Shown: positions 16,238 through 25,345 of the stretch, piece by piece
Position numbering within the stretch: the first letter of the stretch is position 1
Layout of the letters: every line of letters begins with the position of its first letter
Source of the DNA: Spirochaetaceae bacterium
GTDB lineage: Bacteria; Spirochaetota; Spirochaetia; SZUA-6; Bin103
DNA length: 32,611 nt
Assembly: GCA_028818385.1 (NCBI GenBank)
Contig: JAPPNY010000001.1
Span: 1 to 32,611, forward strand
Direction: 5' to 3'
Program-made: the position numbers and the translations under genes
Notes under the pieces: model-generated
The model's input: only the letters and a program-made list of their open reading frames with translations
What the model was told of the DNA's origin: nothing
Databases searched by the model: none

Positions 16238-17441
16238 ACCGATGCTCGCTGCGTGATTCTACCTGACATGTTCGGCGGCGCGTCCCTGCCGATCACGCGG
16301 GCGGCCCGAGGCCGCGAGTTCGGCGCCGAAGTAGGGATGTGGGCCGGACGCTCCTGGCGCTTCTCCGATGGGGCTCGACCGTCCGAGTCCCGCTGCGTGT
16401 GCGGCGCCAAGGAGTCGGTGCTGCCAGTGGGAGCGGACCGCTTCGGCGCCGAAGTAGCACGCCAGTCCGCATTCGGCTGCCGGTTCGCGGGCGAGTTTCC
16501 GCCGCCGGCCGGCTGAGGGCGTCGCTGCGCCGGCACCGCCGCCGAAGTCATGGCGTCCGCGTACGTGGCAGACCGTTTCGCCGCTGGCGCACGACCCCCG
16601 TCGGAACTCACCGCCTGACCCGTCAGAGGTCGGTCGGCAACCTCGGGTGCGGTGCGCCTGCATCCACGGCGCGGCGGACGACCCGGGTCGTGGCGGTCAA
16701 GGCCTTCGCTGACCAGGCGACCCACGAGTTGCCCCAGCGTCATGCGGGGATCGACGTGGGAGAGGAAGCCCTTGAGCTGCTCCAGCCCGCGCTGGCAGTC
16801 CGCGTCGATCACCGCCTTGAGCTCCCAGCGTCCCTCTCCCAGCGGCCGCACCCGATCGGCCGGCACCGCCAGCGCGGGATCCAGCTCGGCCAGCATCTTC
16901 CTCACCTCCCGCGTGCTCTTGCCGGCGGCTTGCTCCACCAGCGCCCTCTGCGCCGACAGGTCGAGCGCCGGTCCCGGGCTTGGTTGCGGCGCCGGTTTCT
17001 GCTCGTCCGAACGTGGCGAGCCGTTCGGCCGTGGGGCCGATCCTGTACCGGTCGCGGCCCCACGCGCTCGCTCGCGATCACGTCGCTGGAAGCGAGTACG
17101 TCGCTCGAAGGCGGCCTGCAGTTGCGCGGCGGCGTCCAGCGTCAGCGAGCCGTCCCAGAGCCGATCGCGCACGCCCTCGATCCTCGTGCACAGCTTCATG
17201 GCGCCGATCCGGCGCCAAGTGGCGGCGTCGGTGTAGCCCAGCCCGCGCTTGACGTAGTCGAACAGGCTGGAGAAGCCGCGGCGCAGGTAGACGCGGCGCG
17301 CTTCGACCTCGATCAGGTGATCGATGACGAAGACATGGACCTGGTAATCGAGGCGAGCCAGCCCGTCTGCTCCAGGAGTTGATCGTCGGAGAGGGCGGAC
17401 ACGGTGGACGTGACCTCGTTCTCGGCAACCGAACGAATCAT
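16222..17441 (-). pseudogene. Broken HNH-endonuclease-family gene (N-terminal frameshift, HNH module missing)
   Basis: The middle of the product (VIDHLIEVEARRVYLRRGFSS, FDYVKRGLGYTDAATWRRIG, then a helical DUF222-like region) resembles environmental HNH-endonuclease-family proteins. The natural start appears to be the ATG at 17441, giving MIRSVAENEVTSTVSALSDD and QLLEQTG, the expected N-terminus. That frame stops soon after, and the family sequence (GLARLDYQVHVFVIDHLIE) continues in another frame, so a frameshift lies around 17365-17380. At the other end the product trails into low-complexity Ala/Pro/Arg/Ser residues without the expected His/Asn/Cys HNH motif in any minus frame. It ends inside the SGNH gene start. 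I conclude it is a decayed nuclease gene. Family assignment is by resemblance. Confidence 0.65.
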
Positions 17442-17446
17442 ACATA

Positions 17447-17475
17447 AATATATCAATATAAGATCTTTACGTCAA
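17447..17475 (-). promoter_or_regulatory. Sigma70-type promoter for the HNH relic, possibly leaderless
   Basis: On the minus strand, TTGACG (17475-17470), a 17-base spacer and TATATT (17452-17447) form a near-consensus promoter in an AT-rich patch. Only five bases separate the -10 from the ATG at 17441, so transcription would start at or next to the start codon and give a leaderless mRNA. Confidence 0.65.
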
Positions 17476-17693
17476 TTGATCGCGTTTCGTGTGTGCCGTT
17501 GTAAAGCGCGCATCCCGCCCTCGCGACCACGAATCTGCAGCCGCCCGTGCAGTCCTGTAGCCGGGAGCGTCAGCTTCGTATGATCGCACCGACCAGTCGG
17601 GACTCACGTGATGTACGGGAATGCCGCGATGTCGCAAACGCGCCCGCTGGTCCGGCTGGGCCGGCGCCGCTACACTCCCGCACGAGCACACCT

Positions 17694-18863
17694 ATGACAT
17701 CACTCGCCACACAATATCTCGACGCCGTGCAGGCCGGGCTCACCCGCCTGGAGCGGCAGCTTCCGTCGATAGCAGCCGCCGCCACGCGCGCGGCCGAACG
17801 CGCCTGCGCGGGCGGCCGGGTGTGGGCGCTCAGCGACGAGGAGGGATTCGTCAGCGAGCTGCAGCACCGCGCGTCCGGCCTGATGATGGTGCGCGGCATC
17901 CCCGGCGGCGAGACGTTCACCCTCGACGACGGCGTCTCCCCGGAGGACGTCGTCATCGCGGCCACGCAGGACAACGCCGCCGACCGCCAGGGGGCGCTCC
18001 TCGACGGACTCGCCGACCGCGGCGTGGCGGTCACGCTGATCGGCTCCGCGGACTCGCCCCTGCGTCCGAAGGTGGCCGCCTTCATCGACACCGGTCTGCC
18101 GGCCGGCAACGCGCCCGTCCTCCCCTACGGCGATGCGACCATCTGCCCGCTGGCCAGCGCGCTCAACATCTCCGCCGGGTGGCTCTGGTGCATCGAGCTG
18201 GCCAACGCCTGCGCGGCGCTCGGCAGGCAGCCGGTATTCCTGATGAGCGGCGGCCTCGCCACCGGCCTGGACCGCAACGCGCAGCACGAGGGCAAGGCCT
18301 TCCACGACCCCGGCGAGTACACGATCGTGCCGTCGCCGGCCGGCCAGAAGGGACGCGAGCTGCTGTCCGAGTGGCTCCGCTGCCTGGTCGGCATCCGAGC
18401 GACCGAGCTGGGCAAGATCGCCGAGATCGGCGCCGTCGCCGCCGCCACACGCGCGGCCGGGCACGCGGTGTGGTGCGCCTCGATCGGCCACAATCTGTAC
18501 GCCCAGCGCGGGCTGACAGGAGACCCCGGCTTTTTCCGGCTGATCTTCCCCGAGCGGGACGAGAAGGCCGACCTGCAGGCCGGCGATTTCTTCATATACA
18601 ACGGCTACTACACCTTCCCGGACGACGAGTTGCCCGCCGCCCGCGCGACCGTCGAGCGGTCGGCGTGGATCCTCGGCGGCAGGGAGATCGAGGCCATCTA
18701 CCCCCACGCCGGCGAGATCCACGTCAACGCCTACTGGCGCTACGGCGACGCGAGCATCACCCTGCCGGGCTACGACGTGCGCGTGGTGCCGCCCTCGGGC
18801 GTAATCACCACGGCCATGCTCTGGCTCCTGCACGCGGCGGCCGCCGACCACATCCCCGCCTGA
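17694..18863 (+). CDS. SIS-domain-like phosphosugar-binding protein
   Basis: The 389-residue protein seems to hold two SIS-like Rossmann halves. The first half (about 1-220) starts YLDAVQAGLTRLERQLPSIA, the usual lead helix of COG4821-like SIS proteins, with VWALSDEEGFVSELQHRASG and VTLIGSADSP segments. The second half has VGIRATELGKIAEIGAVAAA and AGDFFIYNGYYTFPDD. SIS domains bind phosphorylated sugars and act as isomerases, deaminases or regulators. The ATG at 17694 is taken because the fold starts there; no clear Shine-Dalgarno sequence is seen, and the upstream extension lacks similarity. It is followed after one base by the PcRGLX-like gene, so the two are co-translated, which points to handling of a lyase-derived sugar or its phosphate. 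Confidence 0.65.
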   Translation: MTSLATQYLDAVQAGLTRLERQLPSIAAAATRAAERACAGGRVWALSDEEGFVSELQHRASGLMMVRGIPGGETFTLDDGVSPEDVVIAATQDNAADRQGALLDGLADRGVAVTLIGSADSPLRPKVAAFIDTGLPAGNAPVLPYGDATICPLASALNISAGWLWCIELANACAALGRQPVFLMSGGLATGLDRNAQHEGKAFHDPGEYTIVPSPAGQKGRELLSEWLRCLVGIRATELGKIAEIGAVAAATRAAGHAVWCASIGHNLYAQRGLTGDPGFFRLIFPERDEKADLQAGDFFIYNGYYTFPDDELPAARATVERSAWILGGREIEAIYPHAGEIHVNAYWRYGDASITLPGYDVRVVPPSGVITTAMLWLLHAAAADHIPA

Positions 18864-18864
18864 G

Positions 18865-21800
18865 ATGCCCAGGCGTCCGATGGAGCTCATCCCGCACATC
18901 GACGTCGCCGATGAGTCGCGGATAGAGGCGCTGCTGGCCGAGCCCGGCAACCACTCGTTGCCAGCGATCGACAGCGAGTCGATGGACGGCTGGGTCCCGG
19001 ACCTGGGGTTGACCGGCTACGCCAACTACAGCATCTACCGTCCACCCTCGGTGGCCGCCGCAGGCATCACCACCACTGTCCGGCACCGTTTCCGCGTGCC
19101 GCCCCGGAACCCGAAGCTGCCCGGTCCCTACTACCTGGCTGCCCTCATCTACGACAAGGCAGGCGAGGAGTTCCCGCTGGAGCTCAGCCTGGGCTCCGAA
19201 GACGTGGGACGGATCGAGCCGCGGCGCCACGACAACCGGCGGCACCTCATAGTCATCGACCGGCCGATTCTGTTCGACGACCGGGTCAAGTGGATTCAGT
19301 TCGCGAGCGACGGGCGCGGCGAGTGCCGGATCGAGCGCTTCGTCCTGCTGGCGGAGGCCCCGGAGCCCAGCGCGTTCGCGCCGGCCATCGAACGCCTGCA
19401 CGTGGAGGTCGACGCTGCCGGCGATGCCGCTGCCGCCACCGTCCACTGCCTGACCTTTCCGCCGTCGAAGGTAGCCGTGTCCGTTCAGGACGCAACCGGG
19501 GCGACGGTCGTGGAGCCCGCCCCGGACGGCCCGTCGACCCTGCATGCGATCCCACTTGCCGCCCTGCCCCTCGACCGGACCTGGACCGCGCGGCTGACGG
19601 CAACCGAGCAGGACGGCGATACCACCGAGTCGGTCTGCGAGTTCAGCACGAGCCGGCCCAAGCCGCGCTCTCCGAACGCCATGTCACCGATCGAGGCGGA
19701 GGTGGAGCTGTGCGACACCGGCGCCGCTGCGTCGCTGGCCGGGCTGCCGCTCACCTTCGGCGTGCCGGTCTCCCGCGGCGCGCTCTTCTCGGCCGGCGAC
19801 GCCCGGCTCGCATGGGGCGACGGCCCCGACGACGCCTCGGCCGCCCAGGCCCGCATCCACAGCCGTTGGCCCGACGGCTCGGCCCGCTGGGTGCTGGTCG
19901 ACGCCGCCGTGCCTCCCCCGCTCCAGCCCGGCGGTCGCGCGGACGGCCGCGTCCTGCTGGGCGCCGCCGCAGCACCGAACGCGGACGGAGCGCTCAGCGT
20001 GGAGCGGCGCGACGGCGGCGCCGTCCTCGTAGCCGGCCGGATGCTGCGGGTGTCCGTGCAGCCGAATGCCGAGAACTGGCTCCTCCTCGAGCCGACAGCC
20101 GGCGGCCCACCGCTCGCCGGCGGCCCCCTGAACCGGGCGCTGCGCGTGGAACTGGCCGACGGCACGCCGCTCGATGCCGCCGCTACCTCGGCGTCCGTCG
20201 AGCACACCGGTCCACTGCGCACCACGCTGCGCTGTGACGCCGTCCATCGCGACGCGGCCGGGCACGCCCGGCTGCGCAGCGAGCTGCGTATCCACGTCTA
20301 CGCCGAGCAGCCGTTCGTGAAGATCGACCACCGGCTGGTGGTGCAGTGCGCGGACCCGGACGCCGATCCCGTGTTCGAGCCCGGCGTGGACGAGGAGCAG
20401 GCCCTGCTCGGCGTCCGCTCCTGCGTGCTCGATGTTCCGTTCGCGGCAGCCGCCGTGGAGCTGGCCGGCGAGCGGTTCGAAATCCCGGACAACCACTCCT
20501 GGAGCGTGCGCCACGAGCACGACCTGGCCCATGACATCGTCACCCCCGCCGGCCGGCAGAGCCGCGACGGGCGCACCTCCGGGTACCTCCGCGTGAGCTC
20601 GGCCACCGGCCACACGCTTGCCGCCGGGATCCGATACTTCTGGCAGAGCTATCCGAAGGGCGTTGCCGTCAGCGGCGACGCCGTACGACTCGAGCTCCTG
20701 CCGGAGCTCTCCGGCGAGGAGCTGCCCGGCGACGAGGAAGCGTGGCAGCGGCTCTACCGGTGGCTGCAGGATGGGCGCTACGTGCTGCGCGAGGGCATGG
20801 CGCTGACCACGGAGCTGCTTCTCGCCCTGCCGCCCGACGGAGCCGACCGCGACGCCATCGCGCCCCTGTTCGAGTGGCTGGAGACGCCGGTCGCGGCCCG
20901 CCCCGGCCTCGCCTACGCCAATGCGACCGGGGCGCTGCCGCGGCTCGCCGCCAAGGAGGGCTCGGCGCAGCCGCGCTACGAGCGGTTCGCCGCCGAAGCG
21001 CTGCGCCAGTTCCACGAGGACCAGGAGCACTGGCGCGCCTACGGCCACGTGAATTTCGGCGACTGGTACGGCGAGGGCGACTGGAGCTGGGGCAACAACG
21101 AGTACGACACGCCCTACTGCGCCTACTGGGAGTTCCTGCGCGGCGGCGAACCGGGATGGGCGGCGTGGGGCGCGCAGTCCGCCCGGCACCTGGCCGACGT
21201 CGACACCGTCAACGCCTTCCACGATACGCGCCACGTCGGGCTGCAACCGATGCACATGCCGGCCCACCTGGGCGGCTACCTGCCGGCCTTCTTCCGCAGC
21301 AAGGTCCCCGGCACCCGCGGCATCCCCTCGCACATGTGGGCGGAAGGCCCACTGCTGCACTTCCTGCTGACCGGCGACGAGGCGGTGCGCGACTCGCTGC
21401 TGCGATCCGCCGGCTGGCTTCTGCAGCCCGAGCGCCTGGACCACTACGAGTTCAGCGCCGTGCGCGAGGCCGGCTGGCACCTCATCCACCTGACCATGCT
21501 GGCCTCGGCCACCGGCGACCGCCGCGCCGCCAACGGCGCCGCCGTCGTCGTCCGCCGCATCCTGGAGAAGCAGGACGCCTCCGGCGGCTGGACGCGGATG
21601 CTCACCTCCGGCCACTGCTGGTGCGGCTACCCTCACTGCCGCGGCAACATCGCCTTCATGGTCACCGTTCTGCTGTCGGCCCTGAAGCGCTACTACGACC
21701 TCACCCAGGAGGACGACGTGGCCGGCGCCATCCTCGCCGGAGGACGCTGGCTGGTGCGCGAGACCTTCCACGAGAAGACCGGCCACTTCATCGGCGGAAG

Positions 21801-22053
21801 CTGCAAGACCATGCAGCGGATCGAGGAAGGCGAGGTCTTCGGCACCCAGATCATCATCGAAGGCGTGGCCGACGCGTTCGCCGTCTCCGGCGATCCCGAG
21901 ATCGGACGCTGCCTGCACCGCGCCCTGCCCGCGGTCGGCGTCATGCCCGACCTGGAGGGCTACCGCGACCTCGGCAAGCAACTGTCCAGCCAGATGCGCT
22001 ACGTCCCCACCGTCCTCGCCGCGCTCGAGGAGGCTGGCCCGGAGCACTCGTAA
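18865..22053 (+). CDS. PcRGLX/YetA-like protein (exo-rhamnogalacturonan lyase type)
   Basis: The 1062-residue, apparently cytoplasmic protein has an N-terminal beta-rich region of about 270 residues without clear relatives. A RIFT-barrel-like domain follows, beginning at LPLTFGVPVSRGALFSAGDA and containing IHSRWPDGSARWVLVDA near residue 331, then a beta-sandwich. The C-terminal alpha/alpha-toroid region includes FGDWYGEGDWSWGNNEYDTP near residue 730, HMPAHLGGYLPAFF and GGWTRMLTSGHCWCGYPHC. This order matches the PcRGLX/YetA-like family (PL26 prototype: a fungal exo-rhamnogalacturonan lyase). The GDWYGEGDW-like and WGNNEYD segments probably line the active site. There is no signal peptide, so it would act on imported fragments. 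The start is one base after the SIS gene; Met6 at 18880 is an alternative. The activity is inferred and may be on another uronic-acid glycan. Confidence 0.78.
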   Translation: MPRRPMELIPHIDVADESRIEALLAEPGNHSLPAIDSESMDGWVPDLGLTGYANYSIYRPPSVAAAGITTTVRHRFRVPPRNPKLPGPYYLAALIYDKAGEEFPLELSLGSEDVGRIEPRRHDNRRHLIVIDRPILFDDRVKWIQFASDGRGECRIERFVLLAEAPEPSAFAPAIERLHVEVDAAGDAAAATVHCLTFPPSKVAVSVQDATGATVVEPAPDGPSTLHAIPLAALPLDRTWTARLTATEQDGDTTESVCEFSTSRPKPRSPNAMSPIEAEVELCDTGAAASLAGLPLTFGVPVSRGALFSAGDARLAWGDGPDDASAAQARIHSRWPDGSARWVLVDAAVPPPLQPGGRADGRVLLGAAAAPNADGALSVERRDGGAVLVAGRMLRVSVQPNAENWLLLEPTAGGPPLAGGPLNRALRVELADGTPLDAAATSASVEHTGPLRTTLRCDAVHRDAAGHARLRSELRIHVYAEQPFVKIDHRLVVQCADPDADPVFEPGVDEEQALLGVRSCVLDVPFAAAAVELAGERFEIPDNHSWSVRHEHDLAHDIVTPAGRQSRDGRTSGYLRVSSATGHTLAAGIRYFWQSYPKGVAVSGDAVRLELLPELSGEELPGDEEAWQRLYRWLQDGRYVLREGMALTTELLLALPPDGADRDAIAPLFEWLETPVAARPGLAYANATGALPRLAAKEGSAQPRYERFAAEALRQFHEDQEHWRAYGHVNFGDWYGEGDWSWGNNEYDTPYCAYWEFLRGGEPGWAAWGAQSARHLADVDTVNAFHDTRHVGLQPMHMPAHLGGYLPAFFRSKVPGTRGIPSHMWAEGPLLHFLLTGDEAVRDSLLRSAGWLLQPERLDHYEFSAVREAGWHLIHLTMLASATGDRRAANGAAVVVRRILEKQDASGGWTRMLTSGHCWCGYPHCRGNIAFMVTVLLSALKRYYDLTQEDDVAGAILAGGRWLVRETFHEKTGHFIGGSCKTMQRIEEGEVFGTQIIIEGVADAFAVSGDPEIGRCLHRALPAVGVMPDLEGYRDLGKQLSSQMRYVPTVLAALEEAGPEHS

Positions 22054-22092
22054 CGCTTCCAGGGGTCGTAGACCGTCAGCTCGGCGCAGCTC

Positions 22093-22806
22093 TCACGAGG
22101 ACCGCTTGGCTCCGGAATCCTCCACGCTCTCAAGGCGCTCCAGCCAGCGTCGGAATCCGGGGCACGCGTTGCGCATGGCGCACAGGCCGATCTCCAGAGC
22201 AGCTAGATTGCCGTGGAGAGGCTTCTGATATGCAGGCAGAGTCTCTTCGACCCGCTTCGACGGAGCGGAGTGAGGAGAGTCGTCAATCTCCTCCGGATTT
22301 CGAAAGTGATTGACGATTGCCTGAAAGCTCGACCCGAGATCGGGACGCTCAACGCCGCGCGCGAACCCGTCGCAGTCGCTGAAGAGCAGGGCCTCGAACT
22401 CATGCATCACGACATAGGGGATGAATCGGCGCGCGTCGAAGCTGGTGCCCATTGCGCGGCCAACGTCGGCGACGACGGCTTCTTCGACGGCCTCAGACCG
22501 TTGCGACGGCTCGCGTGAGCCGGCAACTGCCCGACCCGGCCAAGCTCCCGGGCCATGCTGCGGCATTCCGTAGTAATCGACCATGGTGGTCGCGACGCAT
22601 CTCGGATCCTCCCGCAGGTGGTGGACGATGTCCCGCCGCGCTGCCGGCCACGACCTGATTCCGCCACGCCGCTCGCGCCCCCGGGCACTTCCCATCAGCC
22701 GTGCGGCAACCAGCGAGTACCCTCGGCCCAGAAGATGAGGAGCGAGAATCCCCTTGACGAAATCCTCTTCGGTTTGACCCTCGACATGTACGAGCAGCCG
22801 CCTCAC
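22093..22806 (-). CDS. DUF4276 (TOPRIM-like) protein, second gene of AbiL-like pair
   Basis: The 237-residue protein begins MRRLLVHVEGQTEEDFVKG. The invariant Glu of VEGxTEE is the expected metal-binding acid of DUF4276/TOPRIM-like proteins, followed by TTMVDYYGMP and YVVMHEFEALLFSDCDGF, both family-typical. DUF4276 proteins are paired with AAA-type ATPases in abortive-infection systems of the AbiL type and related ATPase-TOPRIM cassettes, where the TOPRIM partner is thought to cut nucleic acid. The ATG overlaps the ATPase stop by four bases (ATGA), so expression is coupled. It is convergent with the PcRGLX-like gene, 39 bases away. The family call is good; the defence role is inferred. Confidence 0.85.
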   Translation of the reverse strand: MRRLLVHVEGQTEEDFVKGILAPHLLGRGYSLVAARLMGSARGRERRGGIRSWPAARRDIVHHLREDPRCVATTMVDYYGMPQHGPGAWPGRAVAGSREPSQRSEAVEEAVVADVGRAMGTSFDARRFIPYVVMHEFEALLFSDCDGFARGVERPDLGSSFQAIVNHFRNPEEIDDSPHSAPSKRVEETLPAYQKPLHGNLAALEIGLCAMRNACPGFRRWLERLESVEDSGAKRSS

Positions 22807-23897
22807 CCCGCGGTATCCTTCGAGAGGGCTTCACGAGCAGGACGGCCGCCGATCTCGTTCTTTTCCCAGAGCTGTCCCAGGCTGTAGTCCTCCAGCCATG
22901 TGACCAGCCTGTCCCGATCAAGGCGTTTGAGCTCCGTTCGGCCATCGACGCGATCGGCCACGAGTACCTCGTCGGGTTCGAAGTGGTCCAGTAACGTCGG
23001 GGACTGGGTCGCGACGACGACCTGCCGCTTGAGGGAGCACTGTCTGACGAGGGAACCGAAGAGAGTGATCGCGTACGGATGCAACCCCAGTTCCGGTTCG
23101 TCCAGAAGAATGACGTGCGGCTGAAGCTCGGTCGGTTGCAAGAGAAGCGTCGCCAATGCGATGAATCTCAGCGTGCCATCGGAGAGCGATGAGGCGTCGA
23201 AATAGGCGTCGGATCCCCGGTGCCGCCACTCCAGACGGATCTTGTCCTCGTTCAGTGCCTGAGGCTCCAGGACGAAATCCTCGAAGAAAGGCGCTACCAG
23301 CCGCACAGTGCGAACGATCATGCGGTACGCCGCCGCCTCCTTCTGCCGCAGCCGGTACAGAAAAGAGGCGAGGTTGGAACCGTCTTCACGCAGGTACCGG
23401 TTGTCATGAAGATCCGCGGTCCGCTTGATCGGCGCTGTCTGGCTCGTGTCGTGAAAGTGGTACACCCGAAAGCGCTCGAGTTGATCCCGCGTGAATTCCA
23501 GAAACCCGGTATGTCCCGGCCTGCCCATCACTATGCTCCCTATGGCGCCTCCGAAAGTGGCCATAAGGCGATCATCTTCGGCTACCTCCAAGCGCACCTC
23601 GAAGCTCCCACCACCGTGAAACGCAACGGCGATCGATAGCTTTCGCGTGACCTTCGACCCGAAGTGGAGGATCCGGTCCGCGCCTCCGGACCGCTCGACA
23701 TACGTGTCCAACGTGTGTTCGCGGACGGCTCGTAGCAACGAGAACACGTCGATGAAGTTTGACTTCCCAGATCCATTCGCCCCGACCAGTACATTGATCG
23801 GATGCAGAGACAGGTGATCGATCCGTTCGATGCTCTTGAAACCCTCGATGCTGATCGACGTGAGCACCGGATCCGTAGGGCGATCATCCTCTAGCAA
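22803..23897 (-). CDS. AAA family ATPase (OLD/RloA-like), first gene of AbiL-like pair
   Basis: The 364-residue ABC-type/AAA_21 ATPase begins ISIEGFKSIERIDHLSLHPI and has Walker A GANGSGKS (39-46), the signature SLSDGTLRF (237-245), Walker B VILLDEPELGLHP (262-274) and the switch ATQSP (296-300). The short coil-less insert is typical of stand-alone defence ATPases and not of SMC proteins. The start is unusual: the frame begins with TTG at 23897, preceded by GAGG seven bases upstream; a GTG at 23867 is possible. It should sense a phage or nucleic-acid cue and control the DUF4276 partner encoded immediately downstream. Confidence 0.88.
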   Translation of the reverse strand: MLEDDRPTDPVLTSISIEGFKSIERIDHLSLHPINVLVGANGSGKSNFIDVFSLLRAVREHTLDTYVERSGGADRILHFGSKVTRKLSIAVAFHGGGSFEVRLEVAEDDRLMATFGGAIGSIVMGRPGHTGFLEFTRDQLERFRVYHFHDTSQTAPIKRTADLHDNRYLREDGSNLASFLYRLRQKEAAAYRMIVRTVRLVAPFFEDFVLEPQALNEDKIRLEWRHRGSDAYFDASSLSDGTLRFIALATLLLQPTELQPHVILLDEPELGLHPYAITLFGSLVRQCSLKRQVVVATQSPTLLDHFEPDEVLVADRVDGRTELKRLDRDRLVTWLEDYSLGQLWEKNEIGGRPAREALSKDTAG

Positions 23898-23979
23898 CGC
23901 GACACCTCGCTCTTTGCGGTTCCAGGTCGCTCTCCGGCAAGTCCTCCATCAACTGGTGAATCTGTTCCTTCGTGGTCAT
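23884..23979 (-). CDS. Short leader peptide or truncated antitoxin-like ORF
   Basis: Starting from ATG at 23979, a 31-residue frame begins MTTKEQIHQLMEDLPESDLE, which looks like the N-terminal helix of small antitoxin-type proteins (commonly MTTKEQL, then LxDELPE). It then stops after a basic tail, overlapping the TTG start of the ATPase by 14 bases. It may be the stump of a former antitoxin gene or a coupling leader that drives translation of the ATPase from its weak start. No strong Shine-Dalgarno sequence is present. Confidence 0.4.
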   Translation of the reverse strand: MTTKEQIHQLMEDLPESDLEPQRARCRVARG

Positions 23980-24021
23980 TCGCTGCCTATCGTACAGGAG
24001 TACAAGTACGCCTCCACACCG

Positions 24022-25281
24022 TCAACGCTTCGCTGTCGACTCCGGCCGTTCGTCGATGGGGACGGTCCGATGCAGGCCACCGGCGTGCAGGTCCATCGCC
24101 AGGCTGCGGAAGTCGCGCACCCGGTGAATCGTGCACAGATCCGCATCGTGCTGGTCGCGCGAGTCGCGGCTGGTGCGGGACAGCAGCACCAGGTCGTCGC
24201 CGTCGACCACGGCGCTCGGGTACATGAAGCTGCGGTGCACGTCGTCCGGCCAGCGGGCCACGCAGCCGGCCGGGAACCAACTCAGGCAGTCGATGCTGTA
24301 GTGCAGGAATAGCCAGCGCCGCTCGCCGGCAGCGCGGCGGTAGCGCGCCTGCTTCACCCGTTCACCCCAGCCCAGATAGTCGCGCGAGTTGGTGACCAGA
24401 TTGCCGAGCATCCAGTACATTCCGGCCGGACGGTCGTGGATGATGAGGAACTTGCACTGCCCGCCCGGCCACGGCACGAACTGATCGAACCGCAGCCGGC
24501 CGGCCGCTGCGTCGTACTCCAGCGCGGCGGCCACGTGCGCCATGCCCTGCGACCGGATCGTGCAGCGGACGAACACGCGGACGTGGCCGGCAACCTGTAC
24601 GGTATTGGGCTCCAGCCAGGCGAAAGGCCGCGTCCTGGCACCCGGCACGGCGCCCGCCGCCGCTTCCTCATGGAGTGCTGCCCCGATGAGCGCCTCCGGC
24701 ATCGCGGGAGCCTCGAGCACTTCAGACATGCTCCACCCGCCGGGGTCGAAGGGTGAGCGGCGGCGGTCGAATCGCACCATCACCTTGCCGGCGTACAAGG
24801 CGTCCGGCAGGTCGTAGTCCATCGCCCACAGCAGCTCTCCGTCCCGCTCCAGCATCGCGGTCGAGATGTTCCAGAGCGGTCCTCGCAGCACGCGCACGGG
24901 ATCGCTCCAACTCCGGCCGCCGTCGTCGCTGCCCACCAGCAGGAAGTCGCGATGGGACTCTTCCTGCACGAACATCAGCAGCCGTCCATCCAGCACGAAT
25001 GGACGCCCCTCCTCATATGGGAGCGACGGAGCCTCGTGCCACGCCGTGCCGCCGTCGTCGCTCAGCAGGACGCGGAGGTGCCGCGTGCCTGCGTCCGGCG
25101 TTCGCGCCCTGCCCCACTGCGGCGCGGCGATGACGAGCCTGCCGTCCGGCAGGCGGACCAGGTTCGGATCGTGAAAGAAGAAGCGGGTGTGATCCGGCAC
25201 CTGCGCGGCGATCACGTGCTCCTGTGCCAACGGCTCGACGTTCGGATTGCCGCGGCTTCGGCGCTCGCTCGACGATGGCAT
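24022..25281 (-). CDS. Sialidase/BNR-repeat-like protein
   Basis: The 419-residue probable six-bladed propeller has FFFHDPNLVRLPDGRLVIAA (the usual opening blade of exo-sialidase-like proteins) and Asp-box repeats SDDGGTAW and SDDGGRSW. It continues with IRSQGMAHVAAALEYDAA, YWMLGNLVTNSRDY, LFLHYSIDCLSW and SFMYPSAVVDGDDLVLLSRTS. The closing arrangement (tyrosine-containing MYPSAV and an arginine in SRTSRDSRDQHDADL) fits the GH33-like superfamily, but true neuraminidase activity is not implied; many such proteins are uncharacterised. No signal peptide. GGGAGG six bases before the ATG supports the start. It is divergent from the sulfatase, with 64 bases between. Confidence 0.75.
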   Translation of the reverse strand: MPSSSERRSRGNPNVEPLAQEHVIAAQVPDHTRFFFHDPNLVRLPDGRLVIAAPQWGRARTPDAGTRHLRVLLSDDGGTAWHEAPSLPYEEGRPFVLDGRLLMFVQEESHRDFLLVGSDDGGRSWSDPVRVLRGPLWNISTAMLERDGELLWAMDYDLPDALYAGKVMVRFDRRRSPFDPGGWSMSEVLEAPAMPEALIGAALHEEAAAGAVPGARTRPFAWLEPNTVQVAGHVRVFVRCTIRSQGMAHVAAALEYDAAAGRLRFDQFVPWPGGQCKFLIIHDRPAGMYWMLGNLVTNSRDYLGWGERVKQARYRRAAGERRWLFLHYSIDCLSWFPAGCVARWPDDVHRSFMYPSAVVDGDDLVLLSRTSRDSRDQHDADLCTIHRVRDFRSLAMDLHAGGLHRTVPIDERPESTAKR

Positions 25282-25345
25282 CCTGGCCTCCCCGGCCCAT
25301 TATGTCTGCTCGCGGCCCCCGCGGCACCGCGCTACCCTGCCCGCG
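25282..25345. promoter_or_regulatory. Short divergent promoter region
   Basis: Only 64 bases separate the divergent sialidase-like and sulfatase starts, so both promoters must lie here or overlap the coding regions. I can name only the Shine-Dalgarno sequence of the sialidase-like gene (25287-25296 area); no -35/-10 pair stands out. Confidence 0.4.

Noticed and set aside
16319..16456. Repeated TTCGGCGCCGAAGTA palindromes
   Set aside because: There are only two copies inside the low-complexity tail of the HNH relic, with no array structure; not a CRISPR or recognisable mobile-element end.
19684..22047. 787-residue antisense frame opposite the PcRGLX-like gene
   Set aside because: It has no recognisable motif and fully overlaps a conserved multi-domain protein.
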